From positions 53,030 to 117,029 of the forward strand of contig JADNRX010000162.1 in assembly GCA_015501595.1 (NCBI GenBank): a stretch of DNA of 64,000 nucleotides. Reading direction: 5' to 3'. Source of the DNA: Hymenopellis radicata (taxonomy: Eukaryota; Basidiomycota; Agaricomycetes; Agaricales; Physalacriaceae). A program made the translations under genes and the position numbers. Numbering within the stretch: the first letter of the stretch is position 1; each line of letters begins with the position of its first letter. Of this stretch, positions 35,308 through 46,299 are shown in pieces. The notes beneath the pieces were generated by a model. That model was not told the DNA's origin. It worked only from the letters and a program-made list of their open reading frames with translations, and did no database searches.

Positions 35308-37929
35308 CTACAAGCCGAGATCAGGGCATCGCCACTCCAGCATTTGCCCATTAAGTCGGGTCATGTACTGGCAAAAGGCCCAGTAAGTGACTTGTCCCCC
35401 GAGTGTCTCATCGTCGACCGTCAACTTCGGTTCCATGACCGGTTCGTCGACGTGGCCGGCCTTTAAGGCTGCGTACAGCCTGTCGTCGATGGCCCTGGAA
35501 GGTGCGAGCTGATGCTCCACCTGCTGCCTCTTGCTGAAACCGGCTCCGAGTTTTTTCCAAATGGACATGACCCACTCATCAAACTCTTGGAATCCGGGTG
35601 CGATGCGCGATCTAACGGTTTCGGCCTTGGTGCTGAGGAAGAAGTCACTCTTCGTCCTTTTAAGGTCCGCCCAAGACTTTGTCGAGTCGAACCATTCCTC
35701 GAAATGTGGCTTCGCCCGTAGCTCCTGGGAATACCCGTTTCTGTATACAATGTCATGGCGACAGACGAGCATGACAAGCACGTAAAATAGAGATTCCAGG
35801 TCATGCCTGTAGAGATGACGGAGTTGGGAATTATGCGGATCTTGGAGGTCGAAGGCCATGAAGGGAGGCGTTCCGGTGCGCCGCAACGACGTACTGCCGC
35901 TTCCGGATTGGAGCTCAGAAAGCAGAGAGGCGAGGTCGAGGTCATTCGGAACACCAAATACGCGTCCCGAATCATCCTGGCGGAACATGATATTTGACAT
36001 GCTCAAATCGCGGTGGAGGATTTTGGGGACATCGTACAGCCATTTGTGAGCTATGGAGTCGTTAGAATGGGGTGATGAATGGGTTGGTAGAACTCACTTT
36101 GGAGGATATCTAGAAAGACTTGAGCAATCTTGCGTTGGCTGGTCAAAGTCGTTATCGCATGCAGCTCTTCGGACACGCAGATGCGAAGGCAGCGGTTCTC
36201 GTAGTAATATTTCTTCCCATCAGCGTATTCAGCCTTATTGAGGAAGTCGCGCATGCGGGCCTGAACAGAGTTCACGTCGATGTCAACGTCTCGGGAAGCA
36301 ATCATGTCCGGTAGGTGGTTTAGGACCCAGGCATGTTTCTCGTCTGCTTCGGCATAGTTTCTCGCGGTTTGGATAAGCCTCATCTCTGGGACACGTGTCG
36401 TGGTCGGACAGCTGAATTTCACGACGAAACGCTTCTTGTCGGACCGACGTATGGCAGCAACGACGCATGTGGTGCGACCAATCAGACCTGGCTGGCGAAA
36501 GACGATCTCCTTGAGAGTGTACTGCACGTTCTCGATCTCGATCTTCCGATTGTAAAACAGTCTGCGCCAATCCCTGGAGCCATTCTTGACCATATGTTTC
36601 GAGGCAGATTTATAGTCTGTGCAGACTTTCAACGAATCTGGGACAACGTTGCGAAGCCCAAGATCCTCGGGACTAAGGCTGCGGAGACCATACACCATCA
36701 AGATGAAGAGAGTCGGTCCGTTCTCGGTCGAGAGGTCAACGGCCGTGGAAACAGCGATTACACTCCGGTCAAAGTACTCGAGCTGGAATCGGTCTTTGTC
36801 GAACAAGGTGAGTATGCTGTGGGAACGGAGGATGACGTTGGAGAGATGTTCCATAGCATATCGCGCGCATTGCGTCTGGGGATCCACTTGAGTCTTCGGA
36901 TCCTCGCTGTTCTGCGCCTTGCGACTGGCGCTGAAGGCCTCGTTCGACTGGCGGGGGATCTTTTGACCAGAATTGCTCCCCTCTGCATCGTCCTCCGGGT
37001 GAGTTCGCTTCCTAGATGCAGATTCGGCTTTTCCGGCCTTTGTACCTCCGGCAGCAGCAGAACTCGCTTGACCTGAATTCGGCGTGCTTGCCTGTTTGGC
37101 TTCGCGGCCGCGCGATTTTTGGAGCGGGTCCATCCCTGAGTTCGACGAGTTAGACTAAACATTCGCAAGCGCTGATAAATTCAACTCTACCTTTATGTAG
37201 GATGCGAGGATCGTTTTTGCCACGGCATAAGGCCATGTCGGTGTCCTTCACCTCAACGACATGGACAAGATTAGAAAAGCTCAGCTCCTTGTCATGAACA
37301 CTGAAGGTATCAAATAGTGATTTGATGTCGGGGGATAGGTGGTTGATCACACCATCGACGAGTTCGGTGGGATCGTTCACGGAAAAAGCCAGTTTCAATG
37401 TCTGTCGATCGTGGCCGTCCGGGAGAGGAACATGTTGATCAAGCAGCTTCAAGACAGTGGCGTAGAGGGATACAATGTGGGGATAAAGGCGGTGCTCTGT
37501 ACCGGGACGGTTGACAGTCAGGAGAAACTTCTTCAAGGCCTTCTTGAAGTCGTTGTGGGCAGTGATAAACTTTACGACGTCAAGGCATGATGGATCTTTC
37601 TCCCAGTCGGCAGGCGTTCGAAACACCAGTTCCATGAACTTCTCCGCGTGCATGAAAACACGATTATTCTGGAGATCGTTCTGGATGTATGTGTCGTAGT
37701 CTTTTCTCTGGTACAGGCCACTGCTGGCTGGCTCTTTGTCGTCGTCGTAGGAGGCGCGTACAGCAGAGCCAAAGCCATGAGGTGTAGTGAGAAATGTGGG
37801 ATGGGGATTCGATGAGATATCGGGGCTAGGCGTCTGAGGTAGCTGCTGCTGGCCGGGCGGGGGGCTCTCAAGAATGTTCTTGTCGAGCCCATAACCCATT
37901 TCGGAGGATTCAGACGATGGTGGAGACAT
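35308..37929 (-). CDS. FunK1-type fungal protein kinase, copy A
   Basis: 839 residues in three exons: 37929-37191, 37135-36098 and 36050-35308, with phases 1 and 1. The first exon encodes a conserved N-terminal domain (FMHAEKFMELVFRTP, LPDGHDRQTLKLAF, LVHVVEVKDTD). The second opens with a charged linker rich in K/S/E. The kinase core has the catalytic loop ILHRDLSMSNIMF, a DLDLA in place of DFG, and the substrate-side RTGTPPFMAFDL, all typical of FunK1. The start at 37929 (MSPPSSESSEMG) was preferred because a TATA box lies 68 bp upstream. No frame break is seen. It is a close paralogue of the gene at 49205-51784 with the same exon layout. The cellular substrate is unknown. Confidence 0.9.
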
Positions 37930-37996
37930 TGTAAGAAGCAAGAGAGGTTGTCGAGGAAGATAGAGAAGATGGAGACCCATATTAGAGAGTCCTGGC

Positions 37997-38003
37997 TTTT
38001 ATA
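37997..38003 (-). promoter_or_regulatory. TATA box of kinase copy A
   Basis: TATAAAA on the minus strand, 68 bp before the start codon at 37929. Confidence 0.5.
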
Positions 38004-38088
38004 GTCTGAGGGGGATGATGGGCGTTTATCGTGAGGGACGTTACCTTCCCTTTTCGATCACATTTCCTGTCACAATAGTCACAATTAC

Positions 38089-38527
38089 TTCTGAGCCCCG
38101 TTTGGCCGATGAGCAGCGCTGTACGAAGGTGGTGAGGCGGTGCAAGTCCCTTGTTCTAGCGCTCAATAAAACTGCCGGGGTCTCCCTTCTCTGGACTCGC
38201 TCCTCATGGTAAGCATGCGGCATCCGCGTCCGCAGTCGTGAGTGCTGTAAGTATACGTGGCTGCAAGCCCTGTCATGGCTACTCTGACCCAGGTAAGAAT
38301 GAGTAGGAATCAGCAAATAGAACTTGATTTGGGCGATAACGGCGCTTAAAAAACAGGAATGTAGTATGCGGCCGTGAGATTTCTTCTCTTGTTCATCGAT
38401 GTAGTGTTCGAGGTCCCGCAGGGTTCTCCTTATCGGATATTGCTCAGCATTCCTTTGTTCCTCCTCCAACTCGACTCTCACTTCTACGTCAAGGACGCCA
38501 CCCTGAACATTTCTGCTTGTCGTAGAA
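38089..38527 (-). repeat. Inverted repeat arm 1 (about 440 bp)
   Basis: The reverse complement of this arm aligns with 39133-39556. Long shared runs include GAACCCTGCGGGACCTCGAA, GCATGCTTACCATGAGGAGC and CCCGGCAGTTTTATTGAGCG, and both arms end in AACGGGGCTCAGAA. Both arms keep an open frame over the conserved part (RTLRDLEH...IDEQ; HAYHEERV; RRETPAVLLSARTRDLH), so a coding origin is possible. No target duplication is visible at the outer ends. Confidence 0.85.
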
Positions 38528-39132
38528 CTTAGGAAATCACCCTCGCTGTCGCTAATCTCAAATTGGCACTCACTCGTAGTGTTGGCCTACGGGTTTATGC
38601 CTTAATTTCGTACCATTTCACATTTTCAGACGGTGATGCTGTTGCAAGAAGCCCGTTGATAGCCGGGATCTTATTGTCCTTTTGCCTGAGCGTCGGCGCC
38701 GCTGTTTCAGATGCTGCTTCTCCATACTCTTACTGTCAGAGCCCCAGAACGGAGTTAAAAATGGGACAAGGAGCACTCCGAGCAATCGCAGACCTAGAAA
38801 GCAATCGATGATAAGTAGTGGTCCGGGCGACGTCATCCATCTTTCCCGGTAATCCCGTAAAGCGCGCCATCAGTGATCCTACCCACCTGTTCAGTCCGGT
38901 GGTCGTGCACATTGCGAATTTGAGTCGGACTTCGACTTGCATGTTTTTCTCTGACTTGACTCTCTAGAGGTGAACGAATAGTAGTAACTGTTCTTGTTTT
39001 GCTGATTCCGTTGAGTACCGAACAGTCCGTTGTCTTACAGAGCCGGGATTATGTAGCAGGCTAGTGCTACTGAGTGTGGCGTACATTGTACAGGTCTCTA
39101 CGACATAAGCGTTATGAATTTATTACAAGGTG

Positions 39133-39556
39133 TCTACGACACGCAGAAATGTTGGCGGCGTCCTTGAACTTGTCCTTGACTCGGAGGTAGGCGTGAGAGC
39201 CGATGCGAATGAGGAACAAAGGAATACTGAGCAGCATCTGATAGGCAGAACCCTGCGGGACCTCGAACACCACATCGATGAACAAGGAAGAAATCTCACG
39301 GCCGCAATTCCTGGTTTTTTAAGCGCCCTTATGGCCCAAATGTTGGTCTATTTGCTGCTTTCTACCTCGGTAAGAGTAGCCATGACAGGGCTTGAGACTG
39401 TGCGCACTCTGATGCTGCATGCTTACCATGAGGAGCGAGTCAAGAGAAGGGAGACCCCGGCAGTTTTATTGAGCGCTAGAACAAGGGACTTGCACTGCCC
39501 CGCCACCCGTGTGCAGCGAGGTGCAGCGCTGCTCATGTGCTGAACGGGGCTCAGAA
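39133..39556 (+). repeat. Inverted repeat arm 2 (about 420 bp)
   Basis: Partner of 38089-38527 across a spacer of about 600 bp, in head-to-head orientation. The arms differ by many substitutions and a few small indels, so they are older than the transposon TIRs at 19925 and 21534. Confidence 0.85.
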
Positions 39557-41494
39557 TCTAAATGGAACGATGGGCAGCGAGCCTCGCGATAAACGTCCGA
39601 TGTAATTGTGGCTCCGCGAAGGCCATGACGGGGAAAGGGTTCAAGTAATGACTACTAGACTTAGCTAGCTCTCTGTCATCTGCAATGATGTGAAATATGG
39701 CGTGAAAGAGATGAATGCAATTGATCGCTAGCACTGTTTACAAGTCTACCAGAGCGGCCTATACTTCGGAAAACGAGTTTGTGATATCCTTCAGCCAAGG
39801 AAGTGTCGATGACGTCCTTGAGGGATACACGTCGCCAGTCATGGGGGGCTGTGGATAAAACTTCACGTCCTTGGCTGGGGAATGGACGAGCGGAGACTGC
39901 TGGCTCCGGTGCTACATAGGCTTAACGTCGTGAAGTTCAGTCGTCGTCTTTCGGCGCGGCCCGATAACATCCTAGTACTCGAGAGGAAAGGCGGGACGAA
40001 AAGCCGAGAGGCTTTGTATAGACGTGCCTCAGGGCACATGATACCAAGTGCAGTCCAGCGGAACATGAAAGGAGGACGATGAGTAAAGAGGCATAAGCTC
40101 TGAGTTATCCGAGAGTCAGGTAGTTCCCGAGTTCGAGTTCATAGCAGCTAGACGCGAGCTATGAGATATGAGCTATGAGGAAGGCGATGAGGGAAGGAAG
40201 ACAAGCTTGATCGGCGCCATGTCCGAATTAGGAACACGCCTTTTTCCTTTTCCCATCATCATCGACGCCAGAGGTCTCCTTAACGCGACGTAGTGAGGGT
40301 ATCCAGGACACCAATAACCAGCATCAGTGTGCAGAATGGCTCGCCGGAAAGGTCGATATCAGCGCGAGAGGGACCTTTGACTGGCGTACGCTTTTTTTTA
40401 TCTTACCCCAATACGAGGCTTACTTTAGCATAGCGTGAGCGGACTGCTCGGCATTTCTATTTCGACAACGCTGCTAGCGAACATTGCTCGCAGTGCGGCA
40501 AATTGCTCGTGTCTTGGGACCGACACGCCCGAATAAAATGCATCCTTCCCCACCGTGGCTACTGATCTCTGCGCTTCGAGATCCTCGTGATATTGAAGCA
40601 GGATGGAGAAGGATTGGTAGACGCGAGTTACAGTCTAGAGGTGCGTCCTTGCTCCTCTCGTCGGCAATTACTTATTTCCTCCACAGACGTTACCTATCTT
40701 CGTTCGCATCACAGCACTTTACCTCTCAAACTTCACAGCCGTCCGCCACACGGACGCATCTCCCAGTTCACGGACTTCTTCCTCAGTCGACGTATCCCCT
40801 CGTCCACACGGCCTCCGCCTCCCTTTCGCTCCAAAATCTGCCCTGGCTTCCGCCTCAAGCTGTCCAAATGGCCGACTCGTACCAAAGGAAACCTCATCCG
40901 CGATTCTTGTTACGCAGCATAGCCGACCAAAGTGTTGGCACGCGCCGTAGTACTGGTAGTAACCCACACGGGACGAATCTCCCCCCTCTACTATGCGCTA
41001 CGAGGTTACCACTTGCCTATGTGATATTTTTCACTCTATGTCTTTCTCTTCCATAAACGAGATTCGTGTTGATATCCGAAATGTGACTCGCGGAAATTTA
41101 AGTGATACCTTTCGACCTGTACTTGCGTTCCACAGCGTCTCCTTAAAGGCCGAACTTCCTCTATGGCGATGAACCTAGATATTCACGCGGGCTTAGGGTA
41201 ATGCTGTTTCGGGAACACCATTTGCTCTGACGAGGAATTCCCAGGCCCTTGTTGTCGTTCCCTTTCCTCGTTGATGTTGCCTTTTCGAGAGAGAAGTCTT
41301 CTGAAACCTCGCTCCCCGTTGCAATTTCCATTCAAAGAATTGACATGTCCGGTGGCGTCGAACAAGTGTGGAAACATGCGCAATGACCTACGCTGCGGAC
41401 TTGAGTATCCTTGGCACATCGTACCTCACTTATTTTCTAAAATGGTGTTCTATTGTGGGGACGAAAATCTAGCTACAACTTACATAGCAAGATA
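39557..41494. other. Intergenic stretch, no gene assigned
   Basis: A 190-residue open frame at 40484-41056 (+) has no motif I trust. A frame within it reads VRITALYLSNFTAVRHTD, faintly like the start of UPF0587/DUF866 proteins, but the cysteine motifs of that family are absent. Confidence 0.35.
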
Positions 41495-42499
41495 CTACAT
41501 GTTAGGAGGAGGCGCTGAACTATCTAAATCTGCCAGGAACGAGTCCCAATCGAAATAATCTGATGTAGTACCAGTGTTATCGATTGCCACATCCGGCGGC
41601 GTGAAGGTCTCTAGCGCTGAGATGCCGTGTCCCGAAGACAGTCGAGGCAATGCTATCTGAGAGGATTGATCTTGCTGGAAGAACTCCCACACGGAACGGT
41701 CAAAGTCGCTTCCGTGAATGTTCGGCTCTAGGGCAAGTTCGTCAAGCAGTGTAAGACCCGGAGCATGTTCCTGGATGGCTTCATGTAGATATAACGGCGT
41801 CGGTAGCTCTGGATAGTTCGCGTAGCAGGAAGACGTCTCGCCGGACGATGTATCAAGATGAGAGGGCACTTCGTCATGGATGATCTCGGTAGAAGTCGTC
41901 GACTGACAAAGCGAATCCTCAAGTCTGGGGCTTGAGATGGAATAGGGCGAAGAGACGAAGGATAAGGCGGGAGAGGGCTCTGACTCGTCCGGATTGCCAT
42001 ATTCTGGCAAAGTAGAACATGTCGACAGAGGCGACATTATACACTGTGGCTGGAGTGACGATGCTTGGGGAAGATCATGTACAGGCTCAGACGCTGAAAG
42101 CGACTCGGACGACGATGTCGAATTTGCTGCTGGACGTCGATACTTTCGAGTGCCCTTACAATTCATTAGCTCCGTTACGTGGTCAAGGAATGAAACTCTC
42201 ACTTTCTTGTTCGCAACTATGGGCGGAGCGAATCTTAACCGGCCATGTAGCGTCTTCCTATTCTCTGCCGCCTTTACCTCCCACATTTGCTTCTCCGCCG
42301 GGCTCATAACGGCCCAGAGCATGCTCGCGCGCTCCCCAGTAACCGTCATGCTCTCGCCTTCTAGACGCACGGACTTGACAAACGTTTGCCAGAACAGCAT
42401 CCACGAGTTCGTCAGTTTAGAGATATGATCTGTCTGTCTTCCTTGTATCTCTGTGGATTCTACAGCCTCAGGTGGCGACGACCCAAGTATCTTTGGCAT
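41495..42499 (-). CDS. HMG-box-like transcriptional regulator
   Basis: Single open frame; the start at 42499 gives MPKILGSSPPEAVES and 334 residues (an upstream Met at 42673 is less likely). Near the N-terminus lies an HMG-box-like domain: NSWMLFWQTFVKS, an extended SMTVTGERASMLWAVMSPAEKQMWEVKAAENRK, matching the N-x-W-M-x-F, W-x-x-M-S-x-x-E-K-x-x-W and A-x-x-x-K pattern of MATA-HMG boxes. The usual RPxNA opening is replaced by KLTNS, so it is a divergent box. The rest is Ser/Pro/Glu-rich with acidic, aromatic patches (DYFDWDSFLADLD) that look like an activation domain. DNA-binding regulator by inference. Confidence 0.7.
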   Translation of the reverse strand: MPKILGSSPPEAVESTEIQGRQTDHISKLTNSWMLFWQTFVKSVRLEGESMTVTGERASMLWAVMSPAEKQMWEVKAAENRKTLHGRLRFAPPIVANKKVRVSFLDHVTELMNCKGTRKYRRPAANSTSSSESLSASEPVHDLPQASSLQPQCIMSPLSTCSTLPEYGNPDESEPSPALSFVSSPYSISSPRLEDSLCQSTTSTEIIHDEVPSHLDTSSGETSSCYANYPELPTPLYLHEAIQEHAPGLTLLDELALEPNIHGSDFDRSVWEFFQQDQSSQIALPRLSSGHGISALETFTPPDVAIDNTGTTSDYFDWDSFLADLDSSAPPPNM

Positions 42500-43448
42500 G
42501 CTCCTAGTCCGGTTAAAAGTCGAGTGTCTGGGATACCGAGCTGGATATTGCACAGAAATGATGTGGAACGCACAATAAAGATGATGATGGCGGGAGAGGA
42601 AAAGTTGTGTTTGACGCCACCGAACACTGGGCTTTTTAAAGCTTGCGGGCAGTACATGGGAAACAGCTTCCACAAAGCACTATAACGGACAAAGATGCCC
42701 ACACTTCACGGGGTCTTCGGTCAATCAAGCGGTCAATAGATCATTCGGAGGACAGTGGACGCTACTTCCCCGCTCCATTTCGTTGTCTTCGGCCAGCGAC
42801 CAAAAATAAAAACAGCGCATCACAATCAGTTGCCCCGGAACAATCAATGAAACAAACATGAAGAGCAAAGTCAACAGAGACGCAGTGAGCTTCTCCGCAA
42901 TAGTAGACGCCGCGACCGTGATGGGTCATGACGATGTAATGCCGTCGATTTCCGCTACCACAAGACCGAGGAAGGCGCTCCCGACAAAGAATGAGCGTTG
43001 AAGGTGGGTAAGTTCTGCCGACAAGGATAACGAAGACAACAAAGGGAGCGAAGTCAAGGAGAGAGAGTACTGGCAGATATGGCCTCTCAAGCTCAATGTA
43101 GTAGACGAAGCATACATGCGGACGATGATCTGTTGCGTTTCGCTGCCATTGTCGCCCATGGACCATGGTGGGAAGAGGAAAAGACGATGATGTTATCAGT
43201 GAAGATTACTAAGCCGCATCGTGGACGACTATGTATCCACACCGGTGGGAGCCTATCGCGGTCTCTGCAGTCGTACCATCCCTCAAGTCTGTCAGTTCTT
43301 GCCGATGCAAACAACGTCGTGCCTTAAATCACTTTCACACTTGGGTGTTCACTTATGATGTAAGTACTTCAGTCTAATTCATTCGGAGGCGCTGGGACAA
43401 AAGTAACTACTAAGTCTAGACTACGGCGGTCTGTCATGAGGGTATCCC
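42500..43448. other. Promoter side of the HMG gene and adjoining intergenic DNA
   Basis: No supported gene. Overlapping open frames on both strands around 42.76-43.33 kb show no family features. Confidence 0.35.
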
Positions 43449-44211
43449 TCATGCCTGGGGTGTCCACGGCATCTCAGCTGGGAGCCCAGCCTTATTGAGC
43501 CAGTATGGCCACACGGACACCTCACCTTGCTTAGTAATGTAGGGTGTGAATTGTACGCGATCTGGGAGGTTGGCGTGATCATGCCAGTGCGGGTCAAGAC
43601 TATGAGGGACGTAGGCTCGAAAGTAGCGATTAAACAAAGCTCGACCAAAGCTCTGCATAGTGCCCGATTCCGCGAATTCTGGCTGGCAAACGAGGAACTC
43701 GCTGTAACCATTCTGCTTAGCGATGTGATTTTCTAGTTCCAACACTGCAAGCCGAGACCAGACACTGCGATCGAAGACATTATTAGGTGGGGGCTCAACG
43801 CGCATAGTGCGGAACAGAACACCGATAGAGCGGCTCTCAGGAATCCAATCGAGCTTCAAGTACACAAAAAGTACGTCCTGGCGACCAGCGACATCCAGGT
43901 GAACTTCGGCCTCCATGTCGACCGTTGTGTCATGACGTCTGACATGAAAGTGCAATACACTCATACGGCCTTGGCTCAGCGGATTGAAGGCGGGATCGAA
44001 AAAAACCGTTTGGGTGCCCTACAAGATCGGTGCCGTCTAGCAAGATCAATCGCAACAGCGTGGTGATTCCCGCTGTGCCATGTGAGACCTCATCTAGGAT
44101 GCATGGCGTTGAAGAGTGTCCAGGACCACAAATCCTGCATGCCGAGACAATGAGGTTGTTACTGTCGATGTCGGAGGGAAAAGGTGCGATGGGTAGGGGT
44201 TGATTGTTCAT
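43449..44211 (-). CDS. Conserved-looking hypothetical protein with one frame break
   Basis: About 253 residues. It begins MNNQPLPIAPFPSDIDSN and has GTAGITTLLRLILLDGTDLVG, then LHFHVRRHDTTVDMEAEVHLD, LFVYLKLDWIPESRSIGVLF and a Trp/Pro-rich end (VWPYWLNKAGLP...PWTPQA). The frame changes after HPNGFF. A seven-base A run on the plus strand (43999-44005) with one base too many explains it, giving FFDPAFNPLSQGRMSV. Alternating beta-type segments suggest a compact cytosolic fold, but I do not recognise the family. Confidence 0.6.
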
Positions 44212-46299
44212 GACTGTTTAAACTGGAGGTGAAGTGATTGCTGAGGGGGATGTGTGTTGATTGGGATGGTTGTGAGCTATCTCCTCAAGAAACTGCTATT
44301 TTATACATCGTCTTACCTCGTTCCCTGTTGTGTTGTCCATTTTCAGAGGTTCGACGTTCTCTGACAGAAGAAACTCTGGTCTCTGTTGCTGTTCCCTTTT
44401 AAGGAGCGTAGCAGTGACGTAGACATGGCCCGTTGACATTGCCTTTTCTAGTAAGAGGCTATTGCTCTACCTCGTTCTTCGTTGATATTGCTTATTGTAG
44501 AAACAGTCAAGATTTCGCTCGTGGCCTAACTGACCACACGTACAAGAAACGCGGCGAAGAGTTTGGATGGAAAGCGGATCAAATGACGTAAGGCGTCTTA
44601 TCTGCCTCTGCCCACCATGGACGACACAGCGGGCGCACCGGTTATAGCACGCCTCCGACCAGCTTGACCTAGAGACAGCGACCCACGATGAGGCGGATGA
44701 CTGAATATGGAGACCGTCTTGCCCGTGGAGGATGTTACGCAGGAGGCAATGACGACTGCATGATTGTAACAACGGTTTAGTGTGTGATAACGACGAGAAC
44801 CACCACCCTACACTGGGATGGTACGTTTTCATGTCGTTTGGGTGCAGCAGGTTCTGGCTGATGCTTTGTGAGATTATAGGCCAAGGGCATTCTGTCGTTC
44901 TCCGTTGCCCTGCCGCCACACTTTTACGCCTCAGCATACGACCCTCCTTTGAGTCGGTCAGCGCCTACACCTGACGACGTCGCCCTACCTTTCGCTGTCC
45001 TACCTTGCCGAAATCCGACGACGCAGCTGTTTTTTCCGTCGCGCTGGACCCGCCTCTCCCTCGACTGCCGTACATATCGATGGCCAAGACTCTAACTTAA
45101 CTCATCAGGTGTTGATTGTGTTGGCGTTTCGTAGGCAGATTACTGACGCGTCCTTATAGCACACTCATTTTCTCTCACCGTCCGCTTCAAGGATAATGTT
45201 AGCACTTGCAGTTTTGGCTTTCAATGGCGCCCCGCAATCTTTGTCTTATTTCACGTTGAATTTACATTCGTTCTCGCTCATCCCTCCTCTATATCTGTGA
45301 ATCGCCTCTCAAACCTTGGCTAGTGGGACCCATTCTTCTTCCCGTACCCGTACACGCTAAACGAGACCGTGCAATCGGTGGAACACGACTATAGGATTTC
45401 TATTGGATTTCTAGGTGAATTCTGTGCGTCCGTCGGAGCAAGTGCGTTTCTTGGACTTCCAGCCTGTCAACGTCAACATGGTTATGTCCAACTCGCTGAT
45501 CGTTAAGGACTGAGAGGACTCCTCGTCGCAGAGATCATGGTAAGGATTAAATTGGAGTTTGATATGTTGGATGGAATTGCGGCTACGAAAAAGTCTTCGG
45601 AGATCAAATTGTTTACGGAAGGGCAAGAACTGCTGGTTTGTTTGTTGAGTCGTGCCTCCGAACCGCGTACTACTTATACTGTGTCCCGTTCTGCTTACTC
45701 ATATCCTTCTAGACGCTCCTGATACTTAGCACTCGTCGTTACGACACGTTGACGGAGCTCATTGTCCTTTGTTTTGTTCCCGGAGTGACCAGATCACCCT
45801 CACCCTCACGCTACCTCTATTTGTTTTCTCGTGGTCTAGGACATCAACCTCGTTCATCGCTGACGGCCGCGGTGCGGCCGATGAACGGCACGCTTCGCCT
45901 TTCGTACATTTCCATGTTATCCTAACGCATTTGTGAGTCATCATTATACTTAGACGCCGGGCGGACGCTACCAGAGCATACGTAGTGTACTGATCCTTGT
46001 CCTTCAGATGGTAGGTAGGTTAAACAATATGCGAAGAGTGTGGTCTGTGGTCCGAAGAGTCTACGGAAGAACTTGTGATGACGTCACTCAGTTTGCCTCC
46101 TCCCGGACCACAAAGGGCGGCGGACCGGCGCTTCACCCTCAGCAGCCCTTGTTAACACAGAATGTTGCTATTCAGACTCATGTCAATGGCTAGCTCGTTC
46201 TTCCGTCCAACTTCCATCCCACGCACGAAGCCACAAAGGCACAGATTGCGTCATCGGTATCTCGGTGTTCTGGTTGTGTCTTCCGTTATAACTTCTACC
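44212..46299. other. Intergenic stretch, no gene seen
   Basis: No splice-consistent or motif-bearing reading frame was found on either strand. Confidence 0.35.

Noticed and set aside
40484..41056. 190-residue open frame with faint UPF0587-like peptide in an overlapping frame
   Set aside because: The conserved cysteine pairs of that family are absent and composition looks like random GC-rich frame.
44467..44937. 156-residue Cys-containing minus-strand frame, possibly a zinc finger
   Set aside because: Cysteine spacing fits no known finger and other strand is equally open.
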